Below, in pieces: positions 22,026 through 34,470 of a DNA stretch of 64,000 nt. The translations under genes and the position numbers were made by a program. Positions within the stretch are counted from its first letter, which is position 1; the number at the start of each line of letters is the position of its first letter. This DNA comes from Podocnemis expansa. Its lineage: Eukaryota > Chordata > Testudines > Podocnemididae. The notes beneath the pieces were generated by a model. The model saw only the letters and a program-made list of their open reading frames with translations. It made no database searches and was not told the origin of the DNA. Location: assembly GCA_007922195.1 (NCBI GenBank), contig ML681990.1:37391838-37455837 (forward strand). Reading direction: 5' to 3'.

Positions 22026-22754
22026 GGAGAACCCACAGGGACACACATCGCAAAGACACTGGCTACTACAGGTGAGAAGCCATTTCTTCTCTTTGGGCTA
22101 GACCCTCTTTTATACACTGCTGCAAATATGTTCCATATTGCCCCTCTGATATGTGTAGTTGCCACCCTCTGACATGGTAAGATGCCATCCTTTACCTTGT
22201 ACTGGATGGATCATTCAAAACATATCTATCCATTATATTGTCGTTCTGATGGGCCAGTAAGCCCTTGTTATCTTTGGGGTATTGGGATATTCTGGTACCT
22301 TTCTGGACTGTGCTTATGTGAGTGCTCTGCACCTAGTGCTTCTTTAGGAATGTGTGTATCTCCAATATCAGCTCTATTAATGACAGTTACTATGAGTCTA
22401 CCAGCATTCACTGCATGACTTCTGCTAACTTTGCTTTATAATAGCAGGGCTTGACTATTGCTTTAGCTCAGGCCTGACCTATAACCCTGCTTGTTATACT
22501 AGACCTCACGTCTCAGGCTTTCACTTTGACACCTGAGACCTTCACAAGCTTGGTGTTTACCGGTGTGTGTGTGTATGTACATATACAAGAGACAAATGGA
22601 GAATCAAATTGATGGAGAATCAAATTCAAGTGATCTGATATATCCAAAATGTAAAAGTTGTTTGATTTGTCTAGCATACCGTTTGGGTCCAGTATGTTTT
22701 GCAATTTTGTAACTGCCATGGGATTCACTCTTTGATGTAGAAACTAAAGCTTTC

Positions 22755-22757
<3 letters not shown>

Positions 22758-22793
<36 letters not shown>

Positions 22794-22893
22794 NNNNNNN
22801 NNNNNNNNNNNNNNNNNNNNNNNNNNNNNNNNNNNNNNNNNNNNNNNNNNNNNNNNNNNNNNNNNNNNNNNNNNNNNNNNNNNNNNNNNNNNN

Positions 22894-22929
<36 letters not shown>
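22758..22929. other. Assembly gap of 100 N between poly-A runs
   Basis: There are 36 A before and 36 A after exactly 100 N (22794-22893). The fixed gap size is a scaffolding placeholder. The poly-A on both sides suggests that assembly failed in a homopolymer; the true length is unknown. Confidence 0.95.
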
Positions 22930-22931
<2 letters not shown>

Positions 22932-25750
22932 TGCCCTGGCTCCAATGGAGTAAACAGCAAAAACCTCCATTGACTTCAATGGGACCAGGATTTTTCACCC
23001 AGTTTCTAGGCCTTAGGGCTACAATGAAAACATTAAAATATTGAAGTGTAAATTGATGTTTTGATATAGTCATCATTTTGCAGACAACCTGAAACACAAA
23101 AGTGTAAACTGCCTACATTGATCTCAATATAGTGCTAAGTAAAACTGAAAGAAAACATTTTCATAGGCAACATTGTTGACTATTCAGCTGATGATTTTAG
23201 CAGAAACATCAAGCTAATGTGCTAATCCCAAACAACTTCTCTTTTTCCTCAGATCTTCCGGGCTACCACCACCCCAGCTGCCAAAATTGACAGCTTCCTC
23301 CCAACAGCTTCTTTGATGCAGTTACCCATTGCCAGTATACAAACCTGCAGATTTACTGAAAACTGAAATGGTGGGAAGAGTGTGAAATGAATGTCAGCGT
23401 AAGTAACACTGGCTACTGTCCTACGGGTGTCATGATAGTTAATTACATGAAAAAAGGTTTATCTATAGTTGTGACAGAATTTCTATCCAAGTGCTCTGCA
23501 GAATGCAGGGACGTTACCTCAGAGTTTAGGTCTGGCTTGCCATTGTGTACCTGTGCCCTGCACAGAGTATACCAGACCAATGCTTATAAATTACAAATGA
23601 AAAGCTTTTTCAGCTAAGGAATGAAGTGGCTTAGAATATTTTTGTTTTTCTCTACAATAATTTGCATGCCTTCTTTACTGTAACAATAAATAACATCTGC
23701 TTTATTTTAACCAATTAATTTTTTTTTGTTTTGCTTTGGATGCATATTTATCCAACAGCCTCTATGCAAATAAATGCATTTTAATTCAGTGTAACAATGA
23801 ATAAATAGCTATACTCTTTCAGTGTAACTGTTGTTCAATAGTCATGCTTTCCCTGACCTAAATCAAGAAGTGTGAGTGTGCATTTATTTCACACGAGCCT
23901 CAGACTGTGGCTCTGAAATATAATTTTGCTTTTCACTTCAGAACAATAAACACAAAAGATTTGTAAGTGCAATTCCATAACTTAGATATGGAATATTATG
24001 TCCTGAATAACAAGTTCCATAACCAGAAACTCAATTAGGTTGGTTTAAATGGAAACTAGGTGGTGGAACTTTATTGTCTACTCTTTTATTTGTGCTGAAG
24101 CAAGACTACTTACTACAGCAGTCACTCGGTTTGGTTAAACTTTTTTCTCTATGTGCTTAGTTTATGTAAAAGTGAAGTTCATTCCTGATTCCTGTGCAGA
24201 TGGCCCGGCTAGTGTACCAGCTAAGGTAACAAAATACAACTAATGGGGAATTAATTGATGCACCCTCCTTGAACTGGCCATCTACACAGAAATATATTTC
24301 ATACTATTATAATACATATGCAGACTTAAAATTAACATGCCCAGGTGAAAACTATGTAATTTGAAAATGTGTTTTCTCTATTTACCTAGCAAGATGTGAC
24401 TCCCAGTTTCAGTATTTTCCCTGCTACAATTGATGTCACTATCATGGTTACAAGCCTAACCGCATCTCTGCAGTTGTCCCCTTTCTGGCCTTTGGAGTAT
24501 ATGAGTCAGCTAACTTTGGCCAGCCATAGCTGTGTCATGGGTGTTTTATTACCGTGTAGGTGTATCTTGAGTACACCCCCTCGGGTTTTAGGGTTCATGC
24601 TCTCACCCATCCCAGGGTAGAATCCTGAAATTCTTTCACTCTTAGACTTGGCTCTGGGCCAAGGCACTTGGTGTATCCTTTATTCTTTCTCTGCAGGTTT
24701 GACCAAGTTCAAGCACCTGCAGTTCTTTTCTTTGGGTGTGTAGCCAATGATATACTGATTAGACAGCCTTCTTAAAACCAAAGTATTGTTTATTTTAGCC
24801 ATAGGAGCAAAAATTTGAGGGGTGCCATGAGAGGATGTTAAAACACCTTAAAGTCTTTTCATCTCCTGATGGTGACCTAGGCAGGCCCAACTACTTCAGA
24901 TAACCCACTGTTTCAAGTCTGGTTCTCCCCTCCTCTGTGAGAGGATGTTTCTTTTTAAACCTCCCACCTTTTGTGTTCCCTGACCTTTTCCTATTCTGAC
25001 ATTGTCTCTTTACAATCCTCAAGTGTTCACTGAGAAGTGACTTCTCGTGAGCCATGTTTTTTTCTTCTTGCTTGTTTTTTGTCTGACACTCCCAATTAAA
25101 CTACATTAATAGTCACAGTAAACAGCCCAAAGCGAGATAAACATGCATTGTTCATCAAATATTACAGTGCAACTCCAAATCCATCACAATCACAAATCCA
25201 ATGAAGTGTAGAGGTTATTTCTCAGAAAAGCCTCAATTTTAAATCTCATCTCAAATGTAACTTTAACAGCACAGCAGCACATTTAACACCATTGCTTCTA
25301 TATACTTTCTAAATGAAGTCTGTTGCTTACTTAATCACAATAATTAGAGATGGATCAAAAATTTCCTGTGCAAGTCTTTTAGAAATTTCAAAGTTGTTTC
25401 TATTTTACAGGGTTTGAAATGGTCTTTAAAAAACAAACAAACAAACACACAAACAAAAACCTTTACTGTTTACTGGAAAACTTTTAGTAAATAAGATTTC
25501 AATAAAGATTGATTCAAAATGTCACAAGATCCCAAAGTATCAGTAGGTTATGGTTGCTGGTGGTTTTTAATAAAAGAATCCAATTTTTCAAAGAAAAAAA
25601 TGTCATCCAGTTCTAAAAAATGACATTTCTTTCAGCACCTAGATTTTTCTTTGAGGTCTTATCTAATAATAAGTGCTGATCAAGACTGGCACCACTTAGA
25701 GGCTTATTTTAATCACAAAAAAAGGTAGTGTAGCTGCAAGGACCTGTAAT
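22930..25750. other. AT-rich stretch without recognisable genes
   Basis: The start (CCTCCATTGACTTCAATGGGACCAGG, 22960-22985) is a short motif common in old amniote repeats. An (AAAC)n run lies near 25430. Otherwise I see no supported feature. Confidence 0.6.
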
Positions 25751-25756
25751 CACTAT

Positions 25757-26015
25757 GGGCAGGTTTATACTGCCTGCCGTTTTCATTACTTAAAATAACT
25801 TGTGTTTCTCTCTTTGATTTCATTATGACCAGAACGTCCATTCTGCTGACTCAAAGGGAGGGCACTTCCTTTGGCTCAGCACTACTCCAGATGCCGAGGT
25901 AGTCTGCAGTAATTGACTTCCCAGTGAACTGAGAGGGTCTTCACAGACCCAGTCAATTGATTGGGAAGATTAATCTGACAGTGGCAAATTTATTGCCATC
26001 AGTGAAGACTAGCCC
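25757..26015. mobile_element. Harbinger-like MITE
   Basis: Flanked by TAT on both sides (25754-25756 and 26016-26018). Ends GGGCAGGTTTATACTGCC and, as reverse complement, GGGCTAGTCTTCACTGATGG are partial inverted repeats. The 259-bp interior has no coding potential. It resembles the 13700 element in length and ends. Confidence 0.6.
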
Positions 26016-26384
26016 TATGTGACCAAGTGTTCATCCCCACACCAGCCTTCAAAGGGCTAATGAGGTTAAGATGGGGAGACAACTAACTTGATAGACATCA
26101 CCTGAGGGGAACCAGGCTAGATAAATGACCATTGATTGGGATGGGAATAGAGCTCAGCTGAGGAGGAACAGGCAGGATAAAGTAAAGCCAGGAAGCTTGG
26201 CTATAGAGAACGCAAGCAGGAAATGGGAAACCCTTACCCTGAGGAAAGTGTGTACCCAAAGGAAGGTGGAGTAAAAGGGCCTGATAAAGGCCAAGTAGGA
26301 GCAGTCCAGGGAAACAGTAGCAAGGTTTGGGATGATGAGGATCTTGACTGTAGAATACCTGGGCTGAAACCCATAATTGTGCAT

Positions 26385-26817
26385 GGGTATGTCTACACAG
26401 CACTTTTATTTCAAAATAACACTGGTTATTTCAAAATAAAAGATATTTGGTCCACATGACGTTTTCTTATTTTGAAAGGACAGATCCCGTCCTTTCGAAA
26501 TAAGAACTGTTGTTTCGAAACAGGTTAAACCCCGATTGTTTCGAAACGGCTGTTATTTCAAAATGGTTATTTTGAAATAAGGCTGTTTGGACATGTTGTT
26601 TCAAAACAACACCATTGTTTCGAAACAACATGTCCAAATGGCTTTATTTCAAAATAACCATTTTGAAATAACAGCCGTTTCAATAGCAGGCTTTTCCTTA
26701 ATTCGAATTAACATTTTGTTAATTCGAATTAACTTATTTTGAAATAAGGACTTTAGTTCAAAATAACTCATTTCAAAATCCTTATTTTGAAATAGCGATG
26801 TACATGTAGACATAGCC
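26385..26817. mobile_element. Palindromic MITE rich in TTTCGAAA motifs
   Basis: Ends GGGTATGTCTACACAGC and, as reverse complement, GGCTATGTCTACATGTAC. The interior is dominated by TTTCGAAA, TTTCAAAATAA and TTTTGAAATAA words on both strands. The core 26544-26680 is a near-perfect hairpin with arms of about 58 bp and a short loop. Flanking bases are CAT and AAT, so the duplication is uncertain. Confidence 0.7.
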
Positions 26818-27631
26818 AATGGCCCCAGGTTCCCTTACTAGGCCCTGAGGAAGTGATACAGACATCAGTGGAGCAAAACAGTGCTCAAGACTTGGCTGCA
26901 ACAGGAGGGAGAAAACACACAGTGATTTGGCCAGAGGGTCAAGCCATGATGAGAGAGCAGCACCCTGAGTTGCACAGAGAGAGGTGACAGGTCTTACAAA
27001 TGTCTTTGCCCTTCTGCTGCCCCTATAGAGAACTAATCCCAAAAGAAGCCAGGAGGAGATAACCAGCAATGAGTGACCTATGTGGTACACAACTGAAAAA
27101 CATTAATGCAGATTTTTTCAGCATCATCTACTTTTGTTACACAGTCAGCTGATCAAGAATTGTAGACTTTCCAAGTTCAGTTGAGTTAGCTGTGAATTTT
27201 TAATTTTGTCTAGTTCACTGAGACTTGAAGTTCAAAAAACTTTAGCATTTAAGTGAACTAGGTTAAATTTTACTGTGAACTGGCAGAGACTTCGGTAACA
27301 GTCATACTCTCCCTCTCTCTTCCTCTCTATGGTAACAAGGACAACTTTCCCAAGTGACTGGCTTTGTCCATGTGATATTTAACCTTAAATACTATTTCAA
27401 TTGCTAAATTCACCAGCAGGCAGAGGGCTGACATTTTTTTCTTAAATGCACTACAGGTCTGTATGCAACAAATGCGTGTGTAATTAGATTGCTACACTTG
27501 AATAAGCAATTATGAGTCAGTCATGTCATTTGTATACTAATTTTAGTAAGTGTATAAGCAAACTAAGGCATGCAGTTTTATCTCTAACACAATGTGTAAG
27601 TTTGGTTCAGAATGTTTGCAAATACCCAAGT

Positions 27632-28440
27632 GTGACGGGGTAGGCCTGCCCCACACTCCAAAGGCCCAGCACGCTCTATTGACAGTGGAAGCCCTGCCCC
27701 TTAAACCTGCTGGGCATGCTCCAGATATTGCCATTGTATAAAAGAAAGCAGCACAGCTCATTTGGGCCAGACCAGCTAGGAGGAAGGACATCCAGTGGAG
27801 GGTCCTGACCAAGAGCCACTTCAGCCCCAGGTTGTGAGCAGGAGTCTCCTTGGAGGCCTCAGTGAGGAGCCAAAATGACTGGGGGAACATGTGGAGACAG
27901 ACATTGAAGGTTCCCTGGCTGCTGGAGACCCATGAGAGGACTACCTGAACAAGCACAGTAGGCAGTAGCCCAGGGGGCCTGACAGGGAGGCCCAGGGGTG
28001 AGATAAGGGCTAAGTCAGCATGTTTCAGCCTGGATCCCCACTGACTTGCTGCCAGAACCCCAGCACCGATGGGGCCCTGGGCTGTGGCTTAGTGGAGCAG
28101 GAGAGCCTGAGCCCCCTACCCAGGTACTGCATTCCCTACAGGGAGCTCTACTGACCCTGGCAACTAGGCCACACTGCCATGCACCCAAGGGCCTCCATAC
28201 TGACTCTGGCTGCTAGGCCACACTGCCCTGCACCCAGGAGCTTTATACTGACTGTGCCCACAAGGCCACACTGCTCTGAACCAAAGGAATTTGTATTAGC
28301 TTAACTACTAGGCTGTATCGCCTTGGTACAATAAGTTAAAAGGATTGCAGCAGCACCTTCCCTGCTGCTCGTGCCCCCTTGGTACTTTCTCCATCAAGGG
28401 GCACTAGAGAGGCCATACCCCACTGCACCAAGGAAAAGTA
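27632..28440 (+). repeat. LTR-like repeat unit, boundaries unsure
   Basis: Begins GTGACGGGGTAGGCCTGCCCC, with a TATAAAAG box near 27736, then GC-rich sequence. The composition and TATA placement suggest an LTR. I cannot place the end or find a target duplication. Confidence 0.4.
28150..28330 (+). repeat. Minisatellite, about 48-bp unit, 3.7 copies
   Basis: Units start at 28150, 28199, 28247 and 28295 and share ACTGAC..TGGC, CTAGGCCACACTGCC and TGCACCCA. The last copy is partial and diverged. It sits inside the LTR-like block. Confidence 0.75.
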
Positions 28441-28929
28441 ATAAAACAAGTGGAAAGCTTTGGAACATTTATAATTGTGAGAAAGGTTCTACCTCAATGA
28501 TTACTAATAGCTAAAGACTGAGCCTGAACTGAAGCTGATTTTGAGTTGAGGTGCAGCTTAGTCAAGGAATCTCTATTTGCATTGAGATATAAGCTTGCCA
28601 GAATTTGAAAGCCCATTGGACTGAGTGTTCCGATTAAGGTCCATTTCTAACCTTCACAGTATTCTTGCAGTTTGAGTTGAAAAGTTTAACCTATGAGTTA
28701 TGTTGATAGATTAGCTAACTCTACTAGCAAAACAAACAAAAAATAAAACCAAGAAACATAATAGTTAGTTAACTTGAATTTATGTCCTAACATCTTTTGC
28801 AAAGAAATAACTAGCCTACAAAAAATAACCCACCAGGAAGTATTGCATTCTAAATCTCAGGAATACTTGCACTTTTAACAAAAATGTTTACCTTCTTTTC
28901 TTTACTTTTCTGCACCCACATGAGTGCAG

Positions 28930-29445
28930 GGCATCCATCACTTCCTCCCTCTCTCTTTTTTTCTTTTCTTCTTTTTTATGCCGTTCAGTTCAGGTTTTAA
29001 GTGTCATAATGGATGTTGCTTATTTTTCTATTCTGTGTAGTATTTCTGTAGGTCACCCTGTTTTTCTTTTAGCTGGTGTCCATGCTGTTTCTTGATGGAA
29101 CTCTTAGGTTTGTGACATCATTATACTGTATCCTAAGTATGTCTGTCACCATCCTCTTGCTTTTTTTTTTCTTCTTTAAACTTTTGTACTTAACATAGAA
29201 TTTCTTATGTTAGAATATATACTTTTTCAATGGACTATCGAAAATCTTCCTCCACAGATGTGATTCTGCTTTTAAAACTTCATATTTTTGTATTACTGCT
29301 GGTCACATTACTTTTCTGAATCTTTTCAGGTTTATGAAAATTGTTAGCTGCTTTTTTTATTCATTGCTTGACGTGTACCATGCTGTCACCATCATTGTAC
29401 CTCTCATTCTGAAGATAAGTAAATTGATAGACTTCTTTTACTTCC
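28930..29445 (-). pseudogene. RTE-like LINE remnant, C-terminal part
   Basis: Read on the minus strand, the DNA gives EVYQFTYLQNERYNDGDS, KKAANNFHK and, further on, ETAWTPAKRKTG. These resemble the QFTYLGS...RI.KAR.AF and W.P.GKRK.GRP blocks at the C-terminus of RTE-type reverse transcriptases. Many stops and shifts interrupt it. The assignment is tentative. Confidence 0.45.
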
Positions 29446-29655
29446 AAAGGATAGCCATGTTAGGCTAGTTTGGCAAAACAAACAAGGAGTCCTGTGGCAC
29501 TTAAAGACTAACAAATTTATTTATTGCATAAGATTTTATGAGAGAAAATCCTAGTTCATGTTCAAGCATCTGACAAAGTGGAACTTTCTCCCATGAAAAC
29601 TTGTGTGATAAATAAATTTGTTAGTTTATAAAAGCACCCCAGGACTCCTTGACTT
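29446..29655. mobile_element. Penelope-like foldback
   Basis: The left arm (29480-29556) is the Penelope tail on the minus strand; after about 10 bp the right arm (29565-29648) is the same tail on the plus strand. GATAGCCATGTTAGGCTAGTTTGGC at 29448-29472 is the outer tail segment. The right arm has CTGACAA in place of CTGATGA. Confidence 0.75.
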
Positions 29656-29799
29656 CTTCTAGTGATCCTCTGTCTACTCTGGTAGCTGCTTTTGGAACAC
29701 TGCTAGCCATCTATTTTGTCTTTCCTTTGATGAACAAACCAACTTTTTTTGTTGTGTCTGCTAAAAACTTAATCTTTCTTCTATTACATGATTTACATT

Positions 29800-30141
29800 G
29801 GGGGCAGGGGGGAGTGTGCATGCATGCTCAGGCCTGCTAACTGGAATTCTGAGCCCCAGAATGGTCCAGCCTTGCCTCTTCTGCCGAAGGCCCCATTCTA
29901 CCCCCCTCCCCTGCTTGCTGCCATTTCTCATCCCTTTCTCTCTTCCACACTCTCCCTTCCCCCAGAAGGTGAGTGAAAGCTATGTGTCTCAGCAGGAGAC
30001 AGGCAGCAGGGACTTGATGAGCAATGATGCAGGGAATGAGCAGGAAGGAGATGATGGATGCATGTGGTGACTGCTGGTGAGGAGGAAGAGGAATGTAGCA
30101 AGTAGAGGTGAGGGGAGAAGTGACAGATGGGGAAGGTAGTG
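29800..30141. repeat. GC- and purine-rich block left of CR1
   Basis: G/C-rich, then AG-rich sequence (GATGCAGGGAATGAGCAGG, GTGAGGAGGAAGAGG). The same type of sequence resumes right of the CR1 at 31541-31800, so the CR1 probably landed inside one GC/purine-rich element. No terminal repeats are certain. Confidence 0.4.
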
Positions 30142-30143
30142 AA

Positions 30144-31540
30144 TGATTGAAAAAAGGGCAAATATAGTACCTTTCTTCAACAAAGGGGAAAAAGGAGGGC
30201 CCAGAAAACTACAGACCAATGAGTTTCTCCTCAATCCCTGGAAAAATCATGGAACAGGTCCTCAAAGAATCCATTCTGAAACACTTGAAGGAACATAAAG
30301 TGATCAGGAACAGTCAGCATGGATTCACCAAGGGCAAATCGTGCCTGTCCAACCTGACTGCCTTCTATGATGAGATAACTAGATATGTGGATGTGGGAAC
30401 AGCTGTCAGTTTGATCATGACTTCAGCAAAGCTTTTGATACAGTTTCTCTCAGCATTCTTGTCAACGAGTTAAGGAAGTATAGTTTGGATGAATGGACCT
30501 AATGTGGATAGAAAGCTGGCTAGATCATCGAGTTCAGCAGGTAGAGATCAATGGTTCAAAGTGTAGTTGGCAATCAGTAACTAGTGGCATGCCCCAGGGG
30601 TCAGTCCTAGCATGGGTCCTGTTCAACATCTTCATCTATGTTCTGGATGATGGCATACTCAGTAAATTCATGGACACCAAGCTGGGGGGAATGGTGACCA
30701 TGCTGGAGGGCAATGATAGGATTCAGGGAGACCTAGACAAATTAAAGCTTTGGGCCAAATGAAATCTCATGAAGTTCAACAAGGACAATTGCAAAGCCCT
30801 GCACTTAGGACAGAAAAACCCCAGGTACTGATACAGGCTGAAGATTGAAAGACTAGGTAGCAGCACTGTAGAAAACGACCAGGGGGTTATGGTGAATGGG
30901 ACACTGTATATGAGTCAATAATGTGCTCTTCTTGCCAAAAGAGCCAATGGCATGTTGGGCTGCACCAGTAGGAATGTTGCCAGCAGATCAAGGGATGTAA
31001 TTATTCGCCTGTATTTGGCACTGGTAAGGCCACATCTGGAAGACAGTGTCCAGTTTTGGGTTCTGCACTACAGAAAGGATGTTGCCAACTTATAAAAAGT
31101 CCAGCAGAGGGCAACAAAAATGACAAGAGGGTTGGGACACATGACTTATGAAGAGAGACTGAAGGAACTAAGCTTATTTAGTCTACAGGAGAGAAGACTG
31201 AGGGGGGATTTGATAGCAACCTTCAACTACTTGCAGGGATGCTCCGAAGAAGAGGGAGCTAGGCTGTTCTCAGTAGTAACAGGGGACAAAACACGGAGGA
31301 ATGGTTTCAAGTTGTAGCTGGGGCAGTTGAGGTTGGATATTAGGTAAAGCTTTCTCACTAGGAGGGTGGTGAAGCATTGGAATGAGTTATCTAGGGAGCT
31401 GGTGGAATCTCCGTCTTTGGAAACATTTACGGTCCAGTTAGACAAAACCCTGGCTGGGGTGATTTAGTGAGAATGGTTCTGCTTTTAGCAGGGGGTTGGA
31501 CTAAGTGACCTCATGAGGTCCCTTCCAACCCTATGATTCT
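30144..31540 (+). mobile_element. CR1 LINE, 5'-truncated, degenerate
   Basis: Begins inside ORF2 at the ...AAATATAGTACC segment and ends with GGTTGGACTAAGTGACC...CCTATGATTCT, the CR1 3' terminus. About 1.4 kb long and in the plus orientation. Confidence 0.85.
30219..31317 (+). pseudogene. CR1 ORF2 reverse transcriptase, broken
   Basis: Pieces in several frames read [32 protein letters not shown], then after shifts GMPQGSVLAWVLFN, and [13 protein letters not shown] sequence near the end. The catalytic FADD of the intact copy at 58588 is altered: the region reads LSKFMDTKLGG here, so both metal-binding aspartates are affected. Stops and shifts near 30470 and 30760. Not functional. Confidence 0.8.
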
Positions 31541-34470
31541 AAGTGAGGGAGGAGAGGAAGGGATGCACTTGATGAGAGACAAGGGAGGGTAGGGACACTG
31601 CTGATGGGAAACCAAGTGGAGAAGGGGAGTTTGGAGATTTGGAATAGAGGAGGGAGGCCAAGTGAGGAGATGGACTAGTGGAGGGCGATATGGTGGAGAA
31701 AAAGATGAGAGCTAAGGTGGCCTGCGGGTGGGGGTCATAGGTGGAAGAGTTGGGACAGAGTATTAGTATACTTGAGGTGAAATGTTCACACAACCAGCCA
31801 TGGCTCAGGCCCCCTTTAGCGTGTGTTTGAAACAGACCTTTAGTGCACTATTTCAATTAAACTGGACAGAAATTGAGAACCCTACTGAATTACAATATAG
31901 ATTCATTGTATGACTAATCTAGAAGCTTCCTCTCTATACACAACTCTAGGAGGGCAAACCCCATTGACTTCATACTGCAAAACTTGATGAAGGACTATAG
32001 TCTCACTGAAAGACTTCAGCTTTCTTGGCTTGTGGAAGTTAGCTGTGGTTGATGTTGGTTTTGACTGCCAATATAGATATGGACTATATGCTTATTAGTG
32101 TTGCCTTTAGGCCTGTAATGTTCATAGTAAGGGTAATAATGAGGCCCACACTTGTCTTTCACAGCATAAATTAATGAGGAGAGTGAAACTTATTAGAAGA
32201 AAAATATCTTTAGCAACACCAACATCCTGCTAACATGTAGGTAATTATTTTAGGAAGTGAATAGAAAATATTTCATTTCAGCAGTTTAGCACTAGAAATG
32301 GGAAGAGTAAAGAGCTAGCAATGTGTAAAAATCTGTTTTTTTTTTTAATTAATCTCCAACCATCCCTCAAATATGTGATTCATACTCATCTTGGTTCTAC
32401 AACCCAAAGCATTAGTGGAGAGAGGTTCATTTTGTGCATGCTGCATAGCTTAATTCTATGAGATGATGTGGTGTAAGAAGGCCCAGGCTAACAATGTGTT
32501 GCCGCCCAGTTTTTTCTTTACTTCCTCAGAAGGCATTAGGCTACACATTGGTTCTCCCATGTAGCTGGCCTACAAGTAATTGCTCTCTGTCGTATACTAT
32601 CTACCATATGTCCAGGTTGCTGTCTTTTTTCTTTCTTCTTTTTTTTTAAAATAACTAATTAAATCACTGTTATAACAAAGCACTTAAGCATGTCCACTGA
32701 TCATACAGAAATTAAGCATATGCTTAAGTGCTTTACTGGAAACAAGACTGTATGTAGATAGTAACAGCAGATAAAGTAGATATAAAACTTTGAAGCATTT
32801 ATGAGTTTGTTTTAAGGATTTTCAAGATACAGTGGTACAAAGAAATAGCAGATGTAGCTTCTTAGAAGTGGCAGACATATTTCATATCTGCAACTAATGA
32901 GCATTCATAATAGGCTCTGCAAAATGCACAACCAATTTTCTTTTCAGAAAGTCAAATCCTTCAGAACACTGACACAAAAGCATTAAGCATTTCAGTGTAA
33001 ACTCCAGCCTACAGTAGATAGACCAAATATTGGAGATCAGCAAAATTATTAATTTGTTAAGAGTAGTGAAGAAGATGCAAATAGAAATTTTAGAAGAGTG
33101 AGCCAAGAACATCACATTCCTGTTAGCTCATTTTCTTAATTCAACTGTGTAAACCAGGTATAAACCTAGTAAAGTCAGTGAGGCTGATAATCCTTCTATT
33201 CACACTGGTGTAATCCTATTGAAATCAGTGAATGCACTGCTCATTTACACTTGGATAAATTAACAGAATTAGCACCTTTACAATTGTAGGTGAAACACAG
33301 CCAGAGAGACATCAGCCAATCAATATACAATATTAGAAACTGGGATGGCAAAAGGTAATTTTGTCTTGTTCACAGGAGCACAGTACTATTCAAAGGAGTT
33401 TACTTTATAGGAAAAGGAGGAATTATAAGTGGCCAGGGCTGTACAGTATTTCAGTGAAATCACCTACATAAAACTAAATATAACTGCAATGTGCTTTTGA
33501 GGGTCAGGCATTAAATCCAGTAAGAGGATGAAGCTAATGAAGAATGCAATGACTCCTGTTAAATAGAGCATTTTGCTTTGAGATGCTTTAGGAATTGCAA
33601 TATTATTTATGGGTGAGATTTTTCTGAAGCATTCTGCAGTGTCTTAATTTTGCTCCCACTAAAATCCGTGCAGCAGAAAGGGCTTTTCCCCAAAGATCTT
33701 ACATTCTGAATAGAACTGGGCAGGAAGGCAAGGTGGATTTTTCTAGGTCCAGGGATTTCTGGGTAGAGTTTTCAGACTAAGAATAATTCCTATAGAGGCC
33801 TAACTGATCTGGGACCTGTTTACTGCCTCGTCCCAGACCATTATGTCACAGTTGAAATGGGATGATGTGCTCAAGTTGGTGTCTCCTTGCTTTAAGAAAG
33901 AGGGAGTTGCCAGCAAGTTATTCTCCGAAGGTTTTTCGGGTTTAAGAATTCACAGGCAGGTCCAAAAACAATCTGAGCAGGACCTTCCATGCATACCACA
34001 AAAGCCATTTTAGTGGCTATGTGGTGAAGGTAAAATTTCAGATTTTTGGACTTGGCTTGAATGTGGAAGGTTAAAATTGTACAGTGTGTGCTGACATTTG
34101 ATTGTGGTAAAAAGTGGGAGGAATAAGATACAGTTTGGGCTTTGTAATTAATTAAAAGCATGAGATGAAAAGAACATTTAGTGTCTGGATCTCTAAACAG
34201 ATGTTTTTGTGTTGCATTTTATTTAGTTTTAAATAAATTTAAATTAGAAAATGAATTGATGTTATTTGGAGGATTCTGATTACACACTAGAAAACTTATA
34301 ACTGCATGGTTTTGTTTGTTTAAGGGTTCTTGAAAAATTCAAAGCAAGAATGCCATCAAAATTCTGACTAAACTTGCTTTCCTCAATTCTTTATTCACTG
34401 TTTATTTTCCTTGTTAAGTTTTCTTGTGTCTTTCCATTTGCTTTGGGAATATTTGGAGCAATTCTTGGTG
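31541..34470. other. Mostly AT-rich stretch; local repeats only
   Basis: 31541-31800 is AG-rich and belongs with the block left of the CR1. 32678-32736 is a palindrome (AAGCACTTAAGCATG...CATATGCTTAAGTGCTT). 32740-32845 is similar to 34475-34580 in the same orientation. No gene seen. Confidence 0.6.
32740..32845 (+). repeat. Dispersed repeat, copy also at 34475-34580
   Basis: Both copies share TGTAGA.GGTAACAGCA (GATAGTAACAGCA here), TTAGATATAAAACTT-like sequence, GAAG.ATTT and GAGGATTTT-like words over about 100 bp, roughly 1.7 kb apart. Either an old local duplication or two copies of an unrecognised repeat. Confidence 0.55.

Larger units (their letters stand above)
16117..22085 (+). mobile_element. 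Decayed DIRS-type retrotransposon with internal insertions
   Basis: The left end has GGTGTCTCTGTGGATGCGCC (about 16120) and the right end (about 22000-22085), read on the minus strand, has a similar GTGTGTCCCTGTGGGTTCTCC, so the termini are inverted repeats as in DIRS. Between them, in order, are a gag-like gene, an RT with YLDD, and an RNase H. The tyrosine recombinase and methyltransferase expected downstream are not seen; a GC-rich block takes their place. Four hAT-like elements lie inside (16809, 18319, 18569, 21004). Confidence 0.7.

Noticed and set aside
22604..23097. Minus-strand frames running through the N gap with poly-phenylalanine.
   Set aside because: Artefact of poly-A and placeholder N.
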